From: Thermodesulfobacteriaceae bacterium UBA6232
GTDB taxonomy: Bacteria > Desulfobacterota > Thermodesulfobacteria > Thermodesulfobacteriales > Thermodesulfobacteriaceae
Direction: 5' to 3'
Length of the DNA stretch: 64,000 bases
Assembly: GCA_002441555.1 (NCBI GenBank)
Contig: DJWK01000022.1
Span: 1 to 64,000, forward strand
Below the pieces are notes generated by a model. The model did not search any database and was not told where the DNA came from. It saw only the letters and a program-made list of their open reading frames with translations. Below, piece after piece: positions 26,664-35,028 of the stretch; the stretch's first letter is position 1, and each line of letters starts with the position of its first letter. The position numbers and the translations under genes were made by a program.

Positions 26664-26725
26664 GTTAATTTTGAGTTAATTTTTGATTAAATTTAAAAGT
26701 TGATTGTTAAGAAAATGTTAAGAAG
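26664..26725 (-). promoter_or_regulatory. Direct-repeat operator upstream of nitrite reductase gene
   Basis: Two tandem pairs of near-identical 10-12 base repeats: gttaattttga (26664-26674) then gttaatttttga (26675-26686), and tgttaagaaaa (26705-26715) then tgttaagaag (26716-26725). OmpR/PhoB regulators bind direct repeats of about 11 bases. The region lies between the nitrite reductase start and the TorD gene, so it controls the former. Binding by the regulator at 19900-20592 is inference. Confidence 0.45.
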
Positions 26726-26734
26726 AAAAAAGAT

Positions 26735-27382
26735 TTAGGAGAGGGTTTTTAGAATAGCTTTAGTGAGTTTGGCAACTCCTTTATAAAAATCCGTTTCTGC
26801 TTGTTTTTCCATCTCGTCAAGAAAATTAAAAGCCCAGGTGGTTAAATGAGTTTCTAAAAATCTTTTTTGAAGGTCTTGAAATTTTTTGGCTTCCTCCAAA
26901 TTGCCTTTTTGCAAGGCTTCAGCCTCGTGATAACTTAAAATGGATAAAAATTTTAATTCAATACCGATATAATCTGGAAGTTCCTCTTCAAGGTCCATTC
27001 CCAGTCCAGCTTCACTATAAAAATTTAGAACCTTTTCGGTCCACATCCCCATAACTTGGCCTTCTCCCTTCCAAACCGATTCATAGGGCGGGGGAGGGCC
27101 ATAACCTTTTTTAACTCCCCTTAAAAGCTTAGTAAAATCAACTCCCAGTTCAACCCTTAGATCCTCAAGAGGCTTTTCTTTAGCCTTTTTAAGATAAGAA
27201 ACCATAAAATTAAGGGCAGATTTTACTTCACTTTGGTCCCTCTCTGAAGAAAAAGCCAATTCAAGGCCCTTTATAAACTCATCATTTATTAATTGTTTTA
27301 TGAATTCTTTGTCTGGCCTTTGAAGAAAAAAACGGCTTATGAGATAGAAAATTTTACTTCTAAGCAAGGGAATTTCATTCAT
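26735..27382 (-). CDS. TorD/DmsD-family molybdoenzyme chaperone
   Basis: A 215-residue all-helical protein of the TorD (redox enzyme maturation) family: ISRFFLQRPDKEFIKQL near the start, then GPPPPYESVW and LPDYIGIELKFLSIL, which follow the family pattern YESV...PDHIxxEL. It binds the Tat signal of a molybdoenzyme before export. ATG 27382 is chosen because aaaggag precedes it. Being last in the molybdoenzyme operon, it most likely serves the catalytic subunit at 28485. Confidence 0.85.
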   Translation of the reverse strand: MNEIPLLRSKIFYLISRFFLQRPDKEFIKQLINDEFIKGLELAFSSERDQSEVKSALNFMVSYLKKAKEKPLEDLRVELGVDFTKLLRGVKKGYGPPPPYESVWKGEGQVMGMWTEKVLNFYSEAGLGMDLEEELPDYIGIELKFLSILSYHEAEALQKGNLEEAKKFQDLQKRFLETHLTTWAFNFLDEMEKQAETDFYKGVAKLTKAILKTLS

Positions 27383-27400
27383 ATAATCTCCTTTCTTCAT

Positions 27401-27433
27401 AAAAATTGGGAGCCCAAAGCTTTCGGGCTCCCA
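27401..27433 (-). terminator. Hairpin after diheme cytochrome gene
   Basis: Nine-base stem tgggagccc (27407-27415) with gggctccca (27425-27433), loop aaagctttc; on the minus strand the stem is followed by aattttta. It separates the diheme cytochrome gene from torD and can act as a terminator or attenuator; the T-run is short. Confidence 0.6.
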
Positions 27434-27463
27434 TAAATATAACAGGCTTTAAAGAAAAGGAAA

Positions 27464-27805
27464 CTACTTTTCTGCTGTTCCGTAAAGTTTGGTCACTGCA
27501 GGCCCATTGGCCTTATGACAGCCAAGGCAAATGCCTCTATCCACTTGCCCCATGGGAAGTTCTTTATATTTTCTCTGATAAGGATAATCAGGGGCAAGGG
27601 AGGAGACATGACAGGAACTACAGTCCAAGCCAAGCACCTTATTATGAATATTGTGAAATCTCTGTCCAGGTTCAAGTCCGTAAACTTTTCCCACTTTTAT
27701 GGAGCCCTTTTTGATAGCCTTAGCTGTTTTTTCAATGTTCCCTCCAAAAAGGGGAGTTGCCAAAAGTAAACTTGCTATGGTTAATATACCTAATTTCTTC
27801 ATCAT
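27464..27805 (-). CDS. Diheme cytochrome c of the molybdoenzyme operon
   Basis: A 113-residue exported protein: signal peptide (MMKKLGILTIASLLLATPLF), then two heme-binding motifs CSSCH and CLGCH. It lies twelve bases after the ferredoxin subunit gene. No membrane anchor subunit (NrfD/PsrC type) is encoded in the operon, so this cytochrome is the probable periplasmic electron partner of the molybdoenzyme. Family-level name not recognised. Confidence 0.8.
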   Translation of the reverse strand: MMKKLGILTIASLLLATPLFGGNIEKTAKAIKKGSIKVGKVYGLEPGQRFHNIHNKVLGLDCSSCHVSSLAPDYPYQRKYKELPMGQVDRGICLGCHKANGPAVTKLYGTAEK

Positions 27806-27816
27806 AGTTTACCTCC

Positions 27817-28473
27817 CTAAATAATGTAAAATACTTGAGGTCTTGTTCCAAACTCCTTCTTGAGCTGGATGGCCCTTTTGGTGGCAATAAGCTTTGAAAC
27901 CGTGCTGTTAGGATCATCAAGATCTCCAAAGAAACGGGCTTCAGCAGGACATACATAAATACAAGCAGGGCTTGAATCATAATCACTTCCTGGTTTTTTA
28001 CCCTCTTTTAGGGCCTTTTCAATTCTATGCCAGCAGAAGGTGCATTTTTCGGCAATTCCAGGTTTTTTCCTGTGAAGGGGATGTCTTGCCTCAGGGGGAA
28101 GTAATTCATAAGGAGTCTTGTATCCATTGGGGAAGTAGGTAACCTCTTTATCAATGAAATGGATTACTCCGTAAGGGCAAGCAGCAATACAGTATTTCCT
28201 TCCTTTACACTTATCATAGTCAATTAAAACCACTCCATATTCATTTTTCTTTATGGCATTTTCAGGACAGGCCTTCATACAGGGTGGATTTTCACAGTGC
28301 ATACAGTTCATGGGAACAAAAATTCTCCTAACATTGGGATATTTACCCTGTTCGTATTCAATTACAAAATTCCAAAAGTTTCCTTTCTGTACCATGTTTT
28401 CTGTTTTGCAGGCAGCCACACAGGCCCTGCATCCAAAACAACGATTAAGATCTATAACCATGGCTAATTTCAT
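27817..28473 (-). CDS. Electron-transfer 4Fe-4S subunit of molybdoenzyme (PhsB/PsrB/DmsB-like)
   Basis: A 218-residue ferredoxin with four cluster motifs typical of DMSO-reductase-family beta subunits: CFGCRACVAACKTEN, CMHCENPPCMKACPENA, CIAACPYGVIHF with an upstream single Cys, and CTFCWHRI with CIYVCPAEARFFGD. No signal peptide; it should be exported by co-transport with the Tat-carrying alpha subunit. ATG 28473 follows aaggaggtg. It sits between alpha subunit and diheme cytochrome genes. Confidence 0.92.
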   Translation of the reverse strand: MKLAMVIDLNRCFGCRACVAACKTENMVQKGNFWNFVIEYEQGKYPNVRRIFVPMNCMHCENPPCMKACPENAIKKNEYGVVLIDYDKCKGRKYCIAACPYGVIHFIDKEVTYFPNGYKTPYELLPPEARHPLHRKKPGIAEKCTFCWHRIEKALKEGKKPGSDYDSSPACIYVCPAEARFFGDLDDPNSTVSKLIATKRAIQLKKEFGTRPQVFYII

Positions 28474-28484
28474 GGTTCACCTCC

Positions 28485-31064
28485 TTAAGCTTTGTAAATT
28501 TTTACTTTGGTATCATTAAAGTTTCCATGACCGGAAATCCTATCAGGATAAAGCATCATAATAAAGTTGGGGTTAGCACCTTTTTTGGCATAATCAGGTA
28601 GTCCACTGGAAATGTGTCCATAGTGATAACTTATTCCCACAACATCAGGTCTAATTCCTTCAGTAAGTTTGGCCTTGATTTTGAGTTTGCCCTCAGGAGA
28701 TTCAACCCAGACATAGTCTCCCTCATTGATGCCGAGGCGTTTGGCTGTGTCAGTATTGATAAGTACAAAGTTTTCATCGGCATCATGGGCAATCTCGCGA
28801 AGAAGCGGATTTGTGGCATGCATGGTCTGGTTGAAATACATTCTTTTGTAGGTGCAGAGATAGAAGGGATAATCCTTGGCAACCACATGGGCAGTATGGA
28901 AGGCATGCTCCTTTCTCGGAAGGGGTGAAAAGACAATTTCAAAATTGTCAATGCCCAGATTCTTCACACCGTATTTTTCAACCTTTTCCTTAATTCTTTC
29001 TGCGGTAATCACAAGGTTTTCCGCATAGAAGTTAAGTTTGGGTTTGCCAGGGCCTTTAAACTTGGCTTCAACTCCCTTGAGATAAATAGCTTCAGGTTTT
29101 AATTTTTTCACCTTAAGACCGTGGGTTTTAAGATACTCAAGGGTGGTATGATTGGCTTCAGCCATGGCAGCAATAAATTCTTCAGCAGAGTATCTTCTTC
29201 CAGGTTTGAGTTTGATTTTCCAAGCTTTATTTATTTCTTCAATGTATTTATCAAGAATTCCAAGTCTTTCTGCAAAAATCATGAGATAATCGTAGGCATC
29301 ATAGGGTAGATTATAGACATTAACAATGGGCTGTCTTATGGCAATGTGTTTGGCCTCAAGATTCCATCTTGTGGGAGACCAGTGCCAGACCTCTAAGTGA
29401 GTTTTATCAGGAAGGACAATGTCTGCCATATTGGAAAATTCAGTTAATTCCACAGCAATAGATACATGAAAGATCTTTTTGTATCCTTCAAAGATCTTTT
29501 TGGCACCAGGGACAGACATGGGCCTGTTGGTAGCATAACTAATAAGCATTTCAGGCTCATAGGGAAGGCCATAGGCCTTGGGATTAAGCAGGGTTAAAGC
29601 TACCTGCTGGCAAACATTGTGAGTGGCATGAGGGAAGTATATAGATTCCTGAAGATCTACCCTGCTTGGCGGATATTCTGCCTTTGAAGGCTCAAGATAT
29701 TTCATTTTTTTACCAGCATCATGGAGATGAAGGCCTCCTACAGCATCCTGAGCTCCAACCAGCATCATTACAAGATGAGCTGCTCTCCAGGCCTGCACTC
29801 CATATTCATGGGTAATCACTCCACGAAAGGTATAAATAGCCACGGGACGATAACGATATTTTTTGCCCTCAATGGTTATGGTATCACCAATGCGGGCTTT
29901 TTTACCAAATTCAAGGGCAATTCTTCTGATAGTTTCAGCAGGAACACCGCAGATCTCTGAGGCCACTTCTGGAGTAACATCTTTAATGGTTTCTTTGAAG
30001 ACCTCAAAGGCGGTCTTGCAAGAAATTCCATCTACCTGATAATGTCCCTCAAGGGCAGGAGCCACATCTCCTTCATAAGGTTTAGCTGAATTAGTCTTGG
30101 TATCCCAAATAAGGGGTTTTCCATCCTTTCTAACAAACTTTCCATCAGGCCCAACTAAGAAAGGAGCATTGGTATAGGTAACAAGAAATTCTTTATCTAC
30201 ATAACCGTGCTTAATGAGCTCATTGGCCATAGCAAGGAGGAAGACCACATCCTTTCCTGGCCTTATAGGAATCCACTCATGGGCCTTGGCTCCAGCATTA
30301 GAAAGCCTTGGTTCAACAACAATTAACTTTAAGCCCCTTTCTTTGTTGGTAATGATTTTTCTGTCAAGCCAGCGGGCCCACTGGTCAGCCTCAAAGGGAT
30401 TGGCTCCCATTAAAAGCAATAAATCACAGTGATCCACATCTGGGAGAATACCATGATAACCCCAGGTTATCTCATCTGCCACATGACGAGCTGCCTCACA
30501 AGCAGTGGTTCTGTGAACCACATTGGGTGTTCCAAAGGCCTTAGCAAAGGCTTTGGGAAACTGATCTCCAATTAGATATTTTCCATGGGCATGCTCCCAG
30601 ATAAGCTTTCTGGGATCCTCTGCTTTAATTTTCTTTAAACGTTTAATAATCTCATCCAAGGCCTCTTCATAGGAGATTTCCATCCATCTGGGATCTGCGG
30701 CAGGATCTTTGTCAGGATTTGTCCTTTTAAGAGGTTTTTTTACCCGGTAAGGGTTATAAGTATGAAAGATTCCAGAAACACCTTTGGGACAAAGATGTCC
30801 CTTGTTCTGAGGATTCTCAGGGTTTCCATAGATGGCTCTAACCACACCATTTACCCTTTTCACTCTCATTCCACAAAAATTAACACACATAACATCTGTA
30901 GTAGGAATTAAAACATCCTCCTTAGGAGCATAAGGAACCTTAGAAAGACGTTCTTTAGAAATGGCTTCTGAAAAATTGAGCAAATCACTTACTGCTGCCA
31001 GAGCTGAAACTGCTCCGGCAGTTTTCAAAAACTGCCGTCTACTTACCTTACAGGCTTCAAGCAT
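28485..31064 (-). CDS. Tat-exported molybdopterin oxidoreductase, sulfur-compound type (substrate uncertain)
   Basis: An 859-residue DMSO-reductase-family catalytic subunit. Tat motif SRRQFLKTAG at residues 8-17. The FeS-0 region reads TTDVMCVNFCG, with C60, C64 and C92 but Asp57 where the first Cys ligand is usual. Cys189 in HRTTACEAARHV is the likely molybdenum ligand. Thiosulfate, tetrathionate or polysulfide reductases and arsenate reductase are all relatives; the operon lacks a membrane anchor and has a diheme cytochrome instead. The adjoining three-gene sensor system recalls TtrS/AioX/ArrX systems for oxyanions. In a probable sulfur-metabolising thermophile a sulfur oxyanion is favoured, but the substrate cannot be read from sequence. 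A sigma-54-like promoter lies upstream. Confidence 0.85.
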   Translation of the reverse strand: MLEACKVSRRQFLKTAGAVSALAAVSDLLNFSEAISKERLSKVPYAPKEDVLIPTTDVMCVNFCGMRVKRVNGVVRAIYGNPENPQNKGHLCPKGVSGIFHTYNPYRVKKPLKRTNPDKDPAADPRWMEISYEEALDEIIKRLKKIKAEDPRKLIWEHAHGKYLIGDQFPKAFAKAFGTPNVVHRTTACEAARHVADEITWGYHGILPDVDHCDLLLLMGANPFEADQWARWLDRKIITNKERGLKLIVVEPRLSNAGAKAHEWIPIRPGKDVVFLLAMANELIKHGYVDKEFLVTYTNAPFLVGPDGKFVRKDGKPLIWDTKTNSAKPYEGDVAPALEGHYQVDGISCKTAFEVFKETIKDVTPEVASEICGVPAETIRRIALEFGKKARIGDTITIEGKKYRYRPVAIYTFRGVITHEYGVQAWRAAHLVMMLVGAQDAVGGLHLHDAGKKMKYLEPSKAEYPPSRVDLQESIYFPHATHNVCQQVALTLLNPKAYGLPYEPEMLISYATNRPMSVPGAKKIFEGYKKIFHVSIAVELTEFSNMADIVLPDKTHLEVWHWSPTRWNLEAKHIAIRQPIVNVYNLPYDAYDYLMIFAERLGILDKYIEEINKAWKIKLKPGRRYSAEEFIAAMAEANHTTLEYLKTHGLKVKKLKPEAIYLKGVEAKFKGPGKPKLNFYAENLVITAERIKEKVEKYGVKNLGIDNFEIVFSPLPRKEHAFHTAHVVAKDYPFYLCTYKRMYFNQTMHATNPLLREIAHDADENFVLINTDTAKRLGINEGDYVWVESPEGKLKIKAKLTEGIRPDVVGISYHYGHISSGLPDYAKKGANPNFIMMLYPDRISGHGNFNDTKVKIYKA

Positions 31065-31112
31065 ATTGCACCTCCTGTAAAATAGATTTACACAAATTTT
31101 TTTAATTATTAT

Positions 31113-31128
31113 TACAAAAATTATGCCA
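31113..31128 (-). promoter_or_regulatory. Candidate sigma-54 promoter of the molybdoenzyme operon
   Basis: On the minus strand tggcataatttttgta fits the -24/-12 pattern TGGCAN7TTGC/T: GG and G(T) are ten bases apart. It lies about 49 bases before the ATG of the catalytic subunit. The -12 element is TTGT rather than TTGC. A sigma-54 activator gene lies directly upstream. Confidence 0.6.
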
Positions 31129-31178
31129 AAATAAATTATTTAGAAATCCTTAATTTCTTAAGGGTATCTTTGAAAATT

Positions 31179-31206
31179 CTGTTTAATTTTTTTACAGATC
31201 TGTTTA
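31179..31206. promoter_or_regulatory. Repeat cluster, putative activator binding site
   Basis: The heptamer ctgttta occurs at 31179-31185 and 31200-31206 and inverted (tttacag) at 31191-31197; the last two create the perfect palindrome acagatctgt (31194-31203). It lies 50-90 bases upstream of the candidate sigma-54 promoter, the normal place for an enhancer bound by an NtrC-type protein such as the product of the adjacent gene. Confidence 0.5.
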
Positions 31207-31218
31207 CTTTTTAGACAG

Positions 31219-32586
31219 TTAATTAGAAAATTCTTCTAATTTTTTCCGAAGGGTCAAGCGGTTTATTCCGAGAAGAGAGGAGGCCTTAACCTGATTACCC
31301 CCTGTGATTTCAAGGGCCTTTTGAATTAAAACTTTTTCAATTTTTTTGATTAATTGATGATAAATATCTACAGAGTAGATATTAAAACTTCTTTCAACAA
31401 GGGTTTTAATCAAAGACTCAATATCCTCAAAATTCTCATGATTCTGAAATTTTATTTCATCAGGGGTGATATAAGGACCTTTTGATAAGATTACCGCCCT
31501 TTTTATTATGTTTTCAAGCTCTCTAACATTTCCTGGAAAGCTATAGTTTTCAAGCAAAGTAAGAGCCTCTTTAGTAATTCCCTTAACTGCCGTTCCCACC
31601 TCTTGATTGGTTTTCTGAATAAAATATTCCACAAGTAATGGAATATCTTCTTTTCTTTCCCGCAGGGGCGGTATTTCAATGGTAACTACATTTAAACGAT
31701 GATAAAGATCTTCTCTGAAAAGTCCTTTTTTGATAAGTTCCTGAAGATTTTTATTGGTTGCTGCAATAATTCTTACATCCACTTTGATGGATTTGTTTCC
31801 TCCAAGTCTTTCAAAAGTTTTATCCTGAAGGAATCTTAAAAGTTTGGCCTGGGTTGCAAGACTCATATCTCCTATTTCATCAAGGAAAAGGGTGCCACCA
31901 TCGGCCACCTCTATTTTCCCCAATTTTCTTTTTTCCGCAGAGGTAAAGGCCCCTGGCTCATAACCAAAGAGTTCACTTTCAATAAGGGTGTCAGGAAGGG
32001 AGGCACAGTTTATGGCTACAAAGGGCTTATTTCTTCTGTTGCTGAAACAATGAATAGCTCTGGCAACAAGTTCTTTCCCAACCCCTGATTCACCAACAAT
32101 AAGAACAGGTATATTAGTATTAGCAATCTGCCCAATAAGTTTGGAAACTTCAAGTATGGCCTTGCTTTTTCCGATTATCCTTACGGGACAGGTCTCTTTT
32201 ATTTGGATCTCTTTGGAGGCTTCTTTATTTACATAACTTAAAGCTTTTTCTAATAATTCCATTAAATGGCTAAAATCAAAAGGCTTAGATAGATAATCGT
32301 AGGCACCCTCTTTCATGGCATAAATGGCACTTTCTGAATCAGCAAAGGCAGTAATAACAATTATAGGAACTTCGGGTTTTAGGGCCTTAAACTCTTTCAA
32401 AAGGTCAAGTCCATTTCCATCTGGAAGTTTGAGATCAAGCAAAATAAGATCAAGGTCCTCAGTGAAGAATTTTTCCCTTGCTTGAGAAGCCGTTAAGGCA
32501 GAAATTAGTTCATAAGAATTCCCTAGGACCCTTTTAAAGGCATAATGAACGGAATTTTCGTCATCTATAAGTAAAATTTTTTTCAA
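31219..32586 (-). CDS. Sigma-54-dependent response regulator of the molybdoenzyme locus
   Basis: A 455-residue NtrC-family protein: receiver with LLDLKLPDGNGL and KPFDFSHL, AAA+ domain with GESGVGKELVAR, contact loop written GAFTSA, GGTLFLDEIGDMS and the arginine finger region NLQELIKKGLFREDLYHRLN, then a Fis-type DNA-binding end (GGNQVKASSLLGINRLTLRK). It overlaps the kinase gene by four bases. It probably activates the molybdoenzyme operon through the sigma-54 site and repeats just downstream of its own gene. Confidence 0.92.
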   Translation of the reverse strand: MKKILLIDDENSVHYAFKRVLGNSYELISALTASQAREKFFTEDLDLILLDLKLPDGNGLDLLKEFKALKPEVPIIVITAFADSESAIYAMKEGAYDYLSKPFDFSHLMELLEKALSYVNKEASKEIQIKETCPVRIIGKSKAILEVSKLIGQIANTNIPVLIVGESGVGKELVARAIHCFSNRRNKPFVAINCASLPDTLIESELFGYEPGAFTSAEKRKLGKIEVADGGTLFLDEIGDMSLATQAKLLRFLQDKTFERLGGNKSIKVDVRIIAATNKNLQELIKKGLFREDLYHRLNVVTIEIPPLRERKEDIPLLVEYFIQKTNQEVGTAVKGITKEALTLLENYSFPGNVRELENIIKRAVILSKGPYITPDEIKFQNHENFEDIESLIKTLVERSFNIYSVDIYHQLIKKIEKVLIQKALEITGGNQVKASSLLGINRLTLRKKLEEFSN

Positions 32587-33851
32587 GCAACCTCCTTTAG
32601 TGGCAAAATAATCTCTATTTTAGTTCCTTTGCCAACTTCAGAAAAAACTTTAATCTCTCCTTTATGTTCCCTCACGATACTATTTACCACCGCAAGCCCC
32701 ATTCCTGTTCCCTCAGGTTTTGTGGTGAAAAAAGGATCAAAGATTTTGGGAATAATTTCTTGGGGGATACCTTCACCATTATCCTCAACTATTATTTTAA
32801 TTTTTTTCTCAGTTTTTTCAGCCTTTAAGGAGATCCTTCCAGGTTTTCCGTTTAAGGCTTGGTAGGAATTAAGAAGAAGATTAAAAAGAACCTGTTTAAT
32901 TCCGTCAGGATCTCCCATAAGGTTTAAATTATCTCCTGAAGTTTCTACTTTAAAATCTAATCCTGCTCTTTCAAATTCTTTGCGACAAAGGGATTCAATT
33001 TCATTAAAAAGCTCCTTCAAATCTATAGGAAGCCAAGATTTTTTATTAACCCTTGCAAAGCTCAAAAAATCTTTAACAATCTTGTCAATTCTTTCAATCT
33101 CTTTTTCCATGATTTCAAGATCTGCCCTTTCAAGGGGGATATTATTTTCCATACTTCCCTGAAGAAGCATCTTTATAGAGGTTAGGGGATTTTTTATTTC
33201 ATGGGCAAGGCCAGCAGCAAATTGCCCAAGAGTTGAGAGTTTTTCAGCTCTAATAAGGCTCTCCTGGGCGGGTTTAATAATTTTATGAACTATAAAAAGG
33301 GCAGCAAATACTCCCGTAATAGTAATAAGAATCACTAATAAAAAGGCCCTCTTTTTTATACTTTTAAGCTGTTCTTCCAGATTTTTATAACTTATACCCA
33401 AACGAATAAAACCTACTGGGCCGAAATTTTTAGCTATAAGGGGAGAGATAAATTCATAATGGTCAGGATATCCTTTTATTTCAAGGTTTTTTAATCTGGA
33501 AAGATAGGAGGGAGATAAATTATGAATAACTTTATCCTTAGATATGGTGATAAGGGGCTCACCTTGTAGATTATAAACTTCACTAAAAAGTATAAGCCCT
33601 GGTTCGCTATTAAAGGCAGTTTCAAGAACTTTATAAATAGTTAATTTTTCTTCATAAAGAAGGGGTTCAATTAATTGTTCTGAGAGAAACTTAGAAAGAT
33701 AAATACCCTTTTTTTGAAATTCAAAATGTAAAGCCCGCTCTTGACCTTTATAAATCACATAACCCACTGATAAAGATGTTAAAAAAATTTTACCTAAAAT
33801 TGCAAGATAAAGTTTAAAAGCAAGGGAATGAATAAATTTTTTTAAATTCAT
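32583..33851 (-). CDS. Sensor histidine kinase paired with PhnD-like protein
   Basis: A 422-residue kinase with transmembrane helices near residues 12-30 and 178-200, a periplasmic sensor region between, HisKA box GLAHEIKNPLTSIKML, and ATPase motifs NLLLNSYQAL, DNGEGIPQE and GTGMGLAVVNSIV. It overlaps the genes before and after it by four bases each (ATGA), so binding protein, kinase and activator are one translational unit. It resembles AioS/TtrS-type kinases that receive a signal from a periplasmic binding protein. Confidence 0.9.
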   Translation of the reverse strand: MNLKKFIHSLAFKLYLAILGKIFLTSLSVGYVIYKGQERALHFEFQKKGIYLSKFLSEQLIEPLLYEEKLTIYKVLETAFNSEPGLILFSEVYNLQGEPLITISKDKVIHNLSPSYLSRLKNLEIKGYPDHYEFISPLIAKNFGPVGFIRLGISYKNLEEQLKSIKKRAFLLVILITITGVFAALFIVHKIIKPAQESLIRAEKLSTLGQFAAGLAHEIKNPLTSIKMLLQGSMENNIPLERADLEIMEKEIERIDKIVKDFLSFARVNKKSWLPIDLKELFNEIESLCRKEFERAGLDFKVETSGDNLNLMGDPDGIKQVLFNLLLNSYQALNGKPGRISLKAEKTEKKIKIIVEDNGEGIPQEIIPKIFDPFFTTKPEGTGMGLAVVNSIVREHKGEIKVFSEVGKGTKIEIILPLKEVA

Positions 33852-34699
33852 GGAGTGGAAAGTTTGAGAATTTTTAAGGTTTTGGCATAAAGGGTATGAT
33901 CAGGTGGCTCAAATCTGTCAATGCCAAGATGTTTTAAAATTTTTTGACCCTCTGGATCTTCATGCATCTTGAGAAGCACTTTAAGAATCCTTTGTTTTTC
34001 TATAGGATTAAGTGAAGGAGAAACCACAAAAGGTGGTATGCCAAATTCCTGGGAGGTGTGTATGATTTTTAGGGTTTTTATTATTGGGTCTTTTTTGCTT
34101 AGCATCTCTTCATAAACAAGACTATCAATGCTGGCACCATCTGCGAGTTTTTTGGAAACTGCCTCAATGGATTTTTCATGGCTTCCTGTAAAATAGGTTT
34201 TCTTGAAAAATTTTTCAGGAGCATATCCCCTTTCTTTTAGGTAAGCTTTTATGTATAAGTTCCCGGTAAGGGAGAGTGGATCAGTAAAAAGAAAGGTTTT
34301 ATTTTTTAAATCTTCAACCTTTTCATAGGGGCTCTCCTTATGAACTATCACATAGGCCTGATAACTTTTTTTGTTATTGATAACAGGGATAGCAAGAAGC
34401 TCTAAATTATATTTTTTCCTTCCCGTTAAGTAGCCCCCTGTGCAAATGTAAGCAAAATGGGCTTTATTTTCACCAAGAAGCTTATTAATTTCTTCATAGG
34501 TCTTTCTCTGTTTTATTATCACCTTTTTGCCGAGCCTATTTTCAAGATATTTGGCAAAGGGATAAAATTTGGAAAGAGTGCTTACAGGAGAGGTCATGGG
34601 AGAAATGAGAAAAATTAAAGAATCATCTGCACGGAGATTTAAAGGAAATAAACAAAATAAAAGAAGGAGATATCTAACCAACTTTTTAAGCACGGACAT
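33848..34699 (-). CDS. PhnD-like periplasmic binding protein (sensor component)
   Basis: About 283 residues from ATG 34699 (longer in-frame starts exist). Signal peptide LLLLFCLFPLNLRA, then a type 2 periplasmic binding domain of the PhnD class: SPMTSPVSTLSKFYPFAKYL, AHFAYICTGGYL, VHKESPYEKVEDLKNKTFLF, ADGASIDSLVYEE. No ABC transporter genes adjoin it; it is fused by overlap to a kinase gene. By analogy to AioX, ArrX and the TtrS periplasmic domain, it should bind an oxyanion and signal through the kinase. The start overlaps the DsrE-like gene by 14 bases. Confidence 0.82.
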   Translation of the reverse strand: MSVLKKLVRYLLLLFCLFPLNLRADDSLIFLISPMTSPVSTLSKFYPFAKYLENRLGKKVIIKQRKTYEEINKLLGENKAHFAYICTGGYLTGRKKYNLELLAIPVINNKKSYQAYVIVHKESPYEKVEDLKNKTFLFTDPLSLTGNLYIKAYLKERGYAPEKFFKKTYFTGSHEKSIEAVSKKLADGASIDSLVYEEMLSKKDPIIKTLKIIHTSQEFGIPPFVVSPSLNPIEKQRILKVLLKMHEDPEGQKILKHLGIDRFEPPDHTLYAKTLKILKLSTP

Positions 34700-35027
34700 A
34701 TCTAAAGCCTTCATCTTGCCATTCAACAAGGGCTACAATCCCTGCAGGAACGGTTTTTCCTCCTTGAGGCACCTTTTCTTTTGGGATATTAAAGCCCTTT
34801 AAGGCATTTTCACAAAAATAAACCTCAACCCCGTAGGAAAGAACCTCTTTGAAAAGCTCTTCATAGGGGGTAAAATTATTTAGCACATTGATTCCTTCAA
34901 AATTAATAAGAATTCTTACCTGATAGGGTCTATCACCCATAGCAATGGCAAAATTTCGTGCAACCTTAAGGGCGGCCTCAAATCTGGAGGAATCAGGAAC
35001 ATGCATGAGAAGTTTGAGTTTCGCCAT
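34686..35027 (-). CDS. DsrE/DsrF-like protein
   Basis: A 113-residue soluble protein from ATG 35027, which follows gaggaggt. It has the DsrE fold pattern: LKLLMHVPDSSRFEAALKVA at the start, IRILINFEGINVLNN-like central strands and a single conserved-type Cys in VEVYFCENAL. DsrE relatives carry sulfur from donor to acceptor in sulfur oxidation and reduction. It lies one base after gpsA and overlaps the binding protein gene, hinting at a sulfur link for the signalling system. Confidence 0.7.
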   Translation of the reverse strand: MAKLKLLMHVPDSSRFEAALKVARNFAIAMGDRPYQVRILINFEGINVLNNFTPYEELFKEVLSYGVEVYFCENALKGFNIPKEKVPQGGKTVPAGIVALVEWQDEGFRYVRA

Positions 35028-35028
35028 T

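Noticed and set aside
28485..31064. Assignment as arsenate reductase ArrA
   Set aside because: The three-gene sensor recalls arsenic systems, but the FeS-0 segment (DVMCVNFCG) does not look like the ArrA pattern I recall, and the ArsR gene lies 10 kb away with its own permease. Left open.
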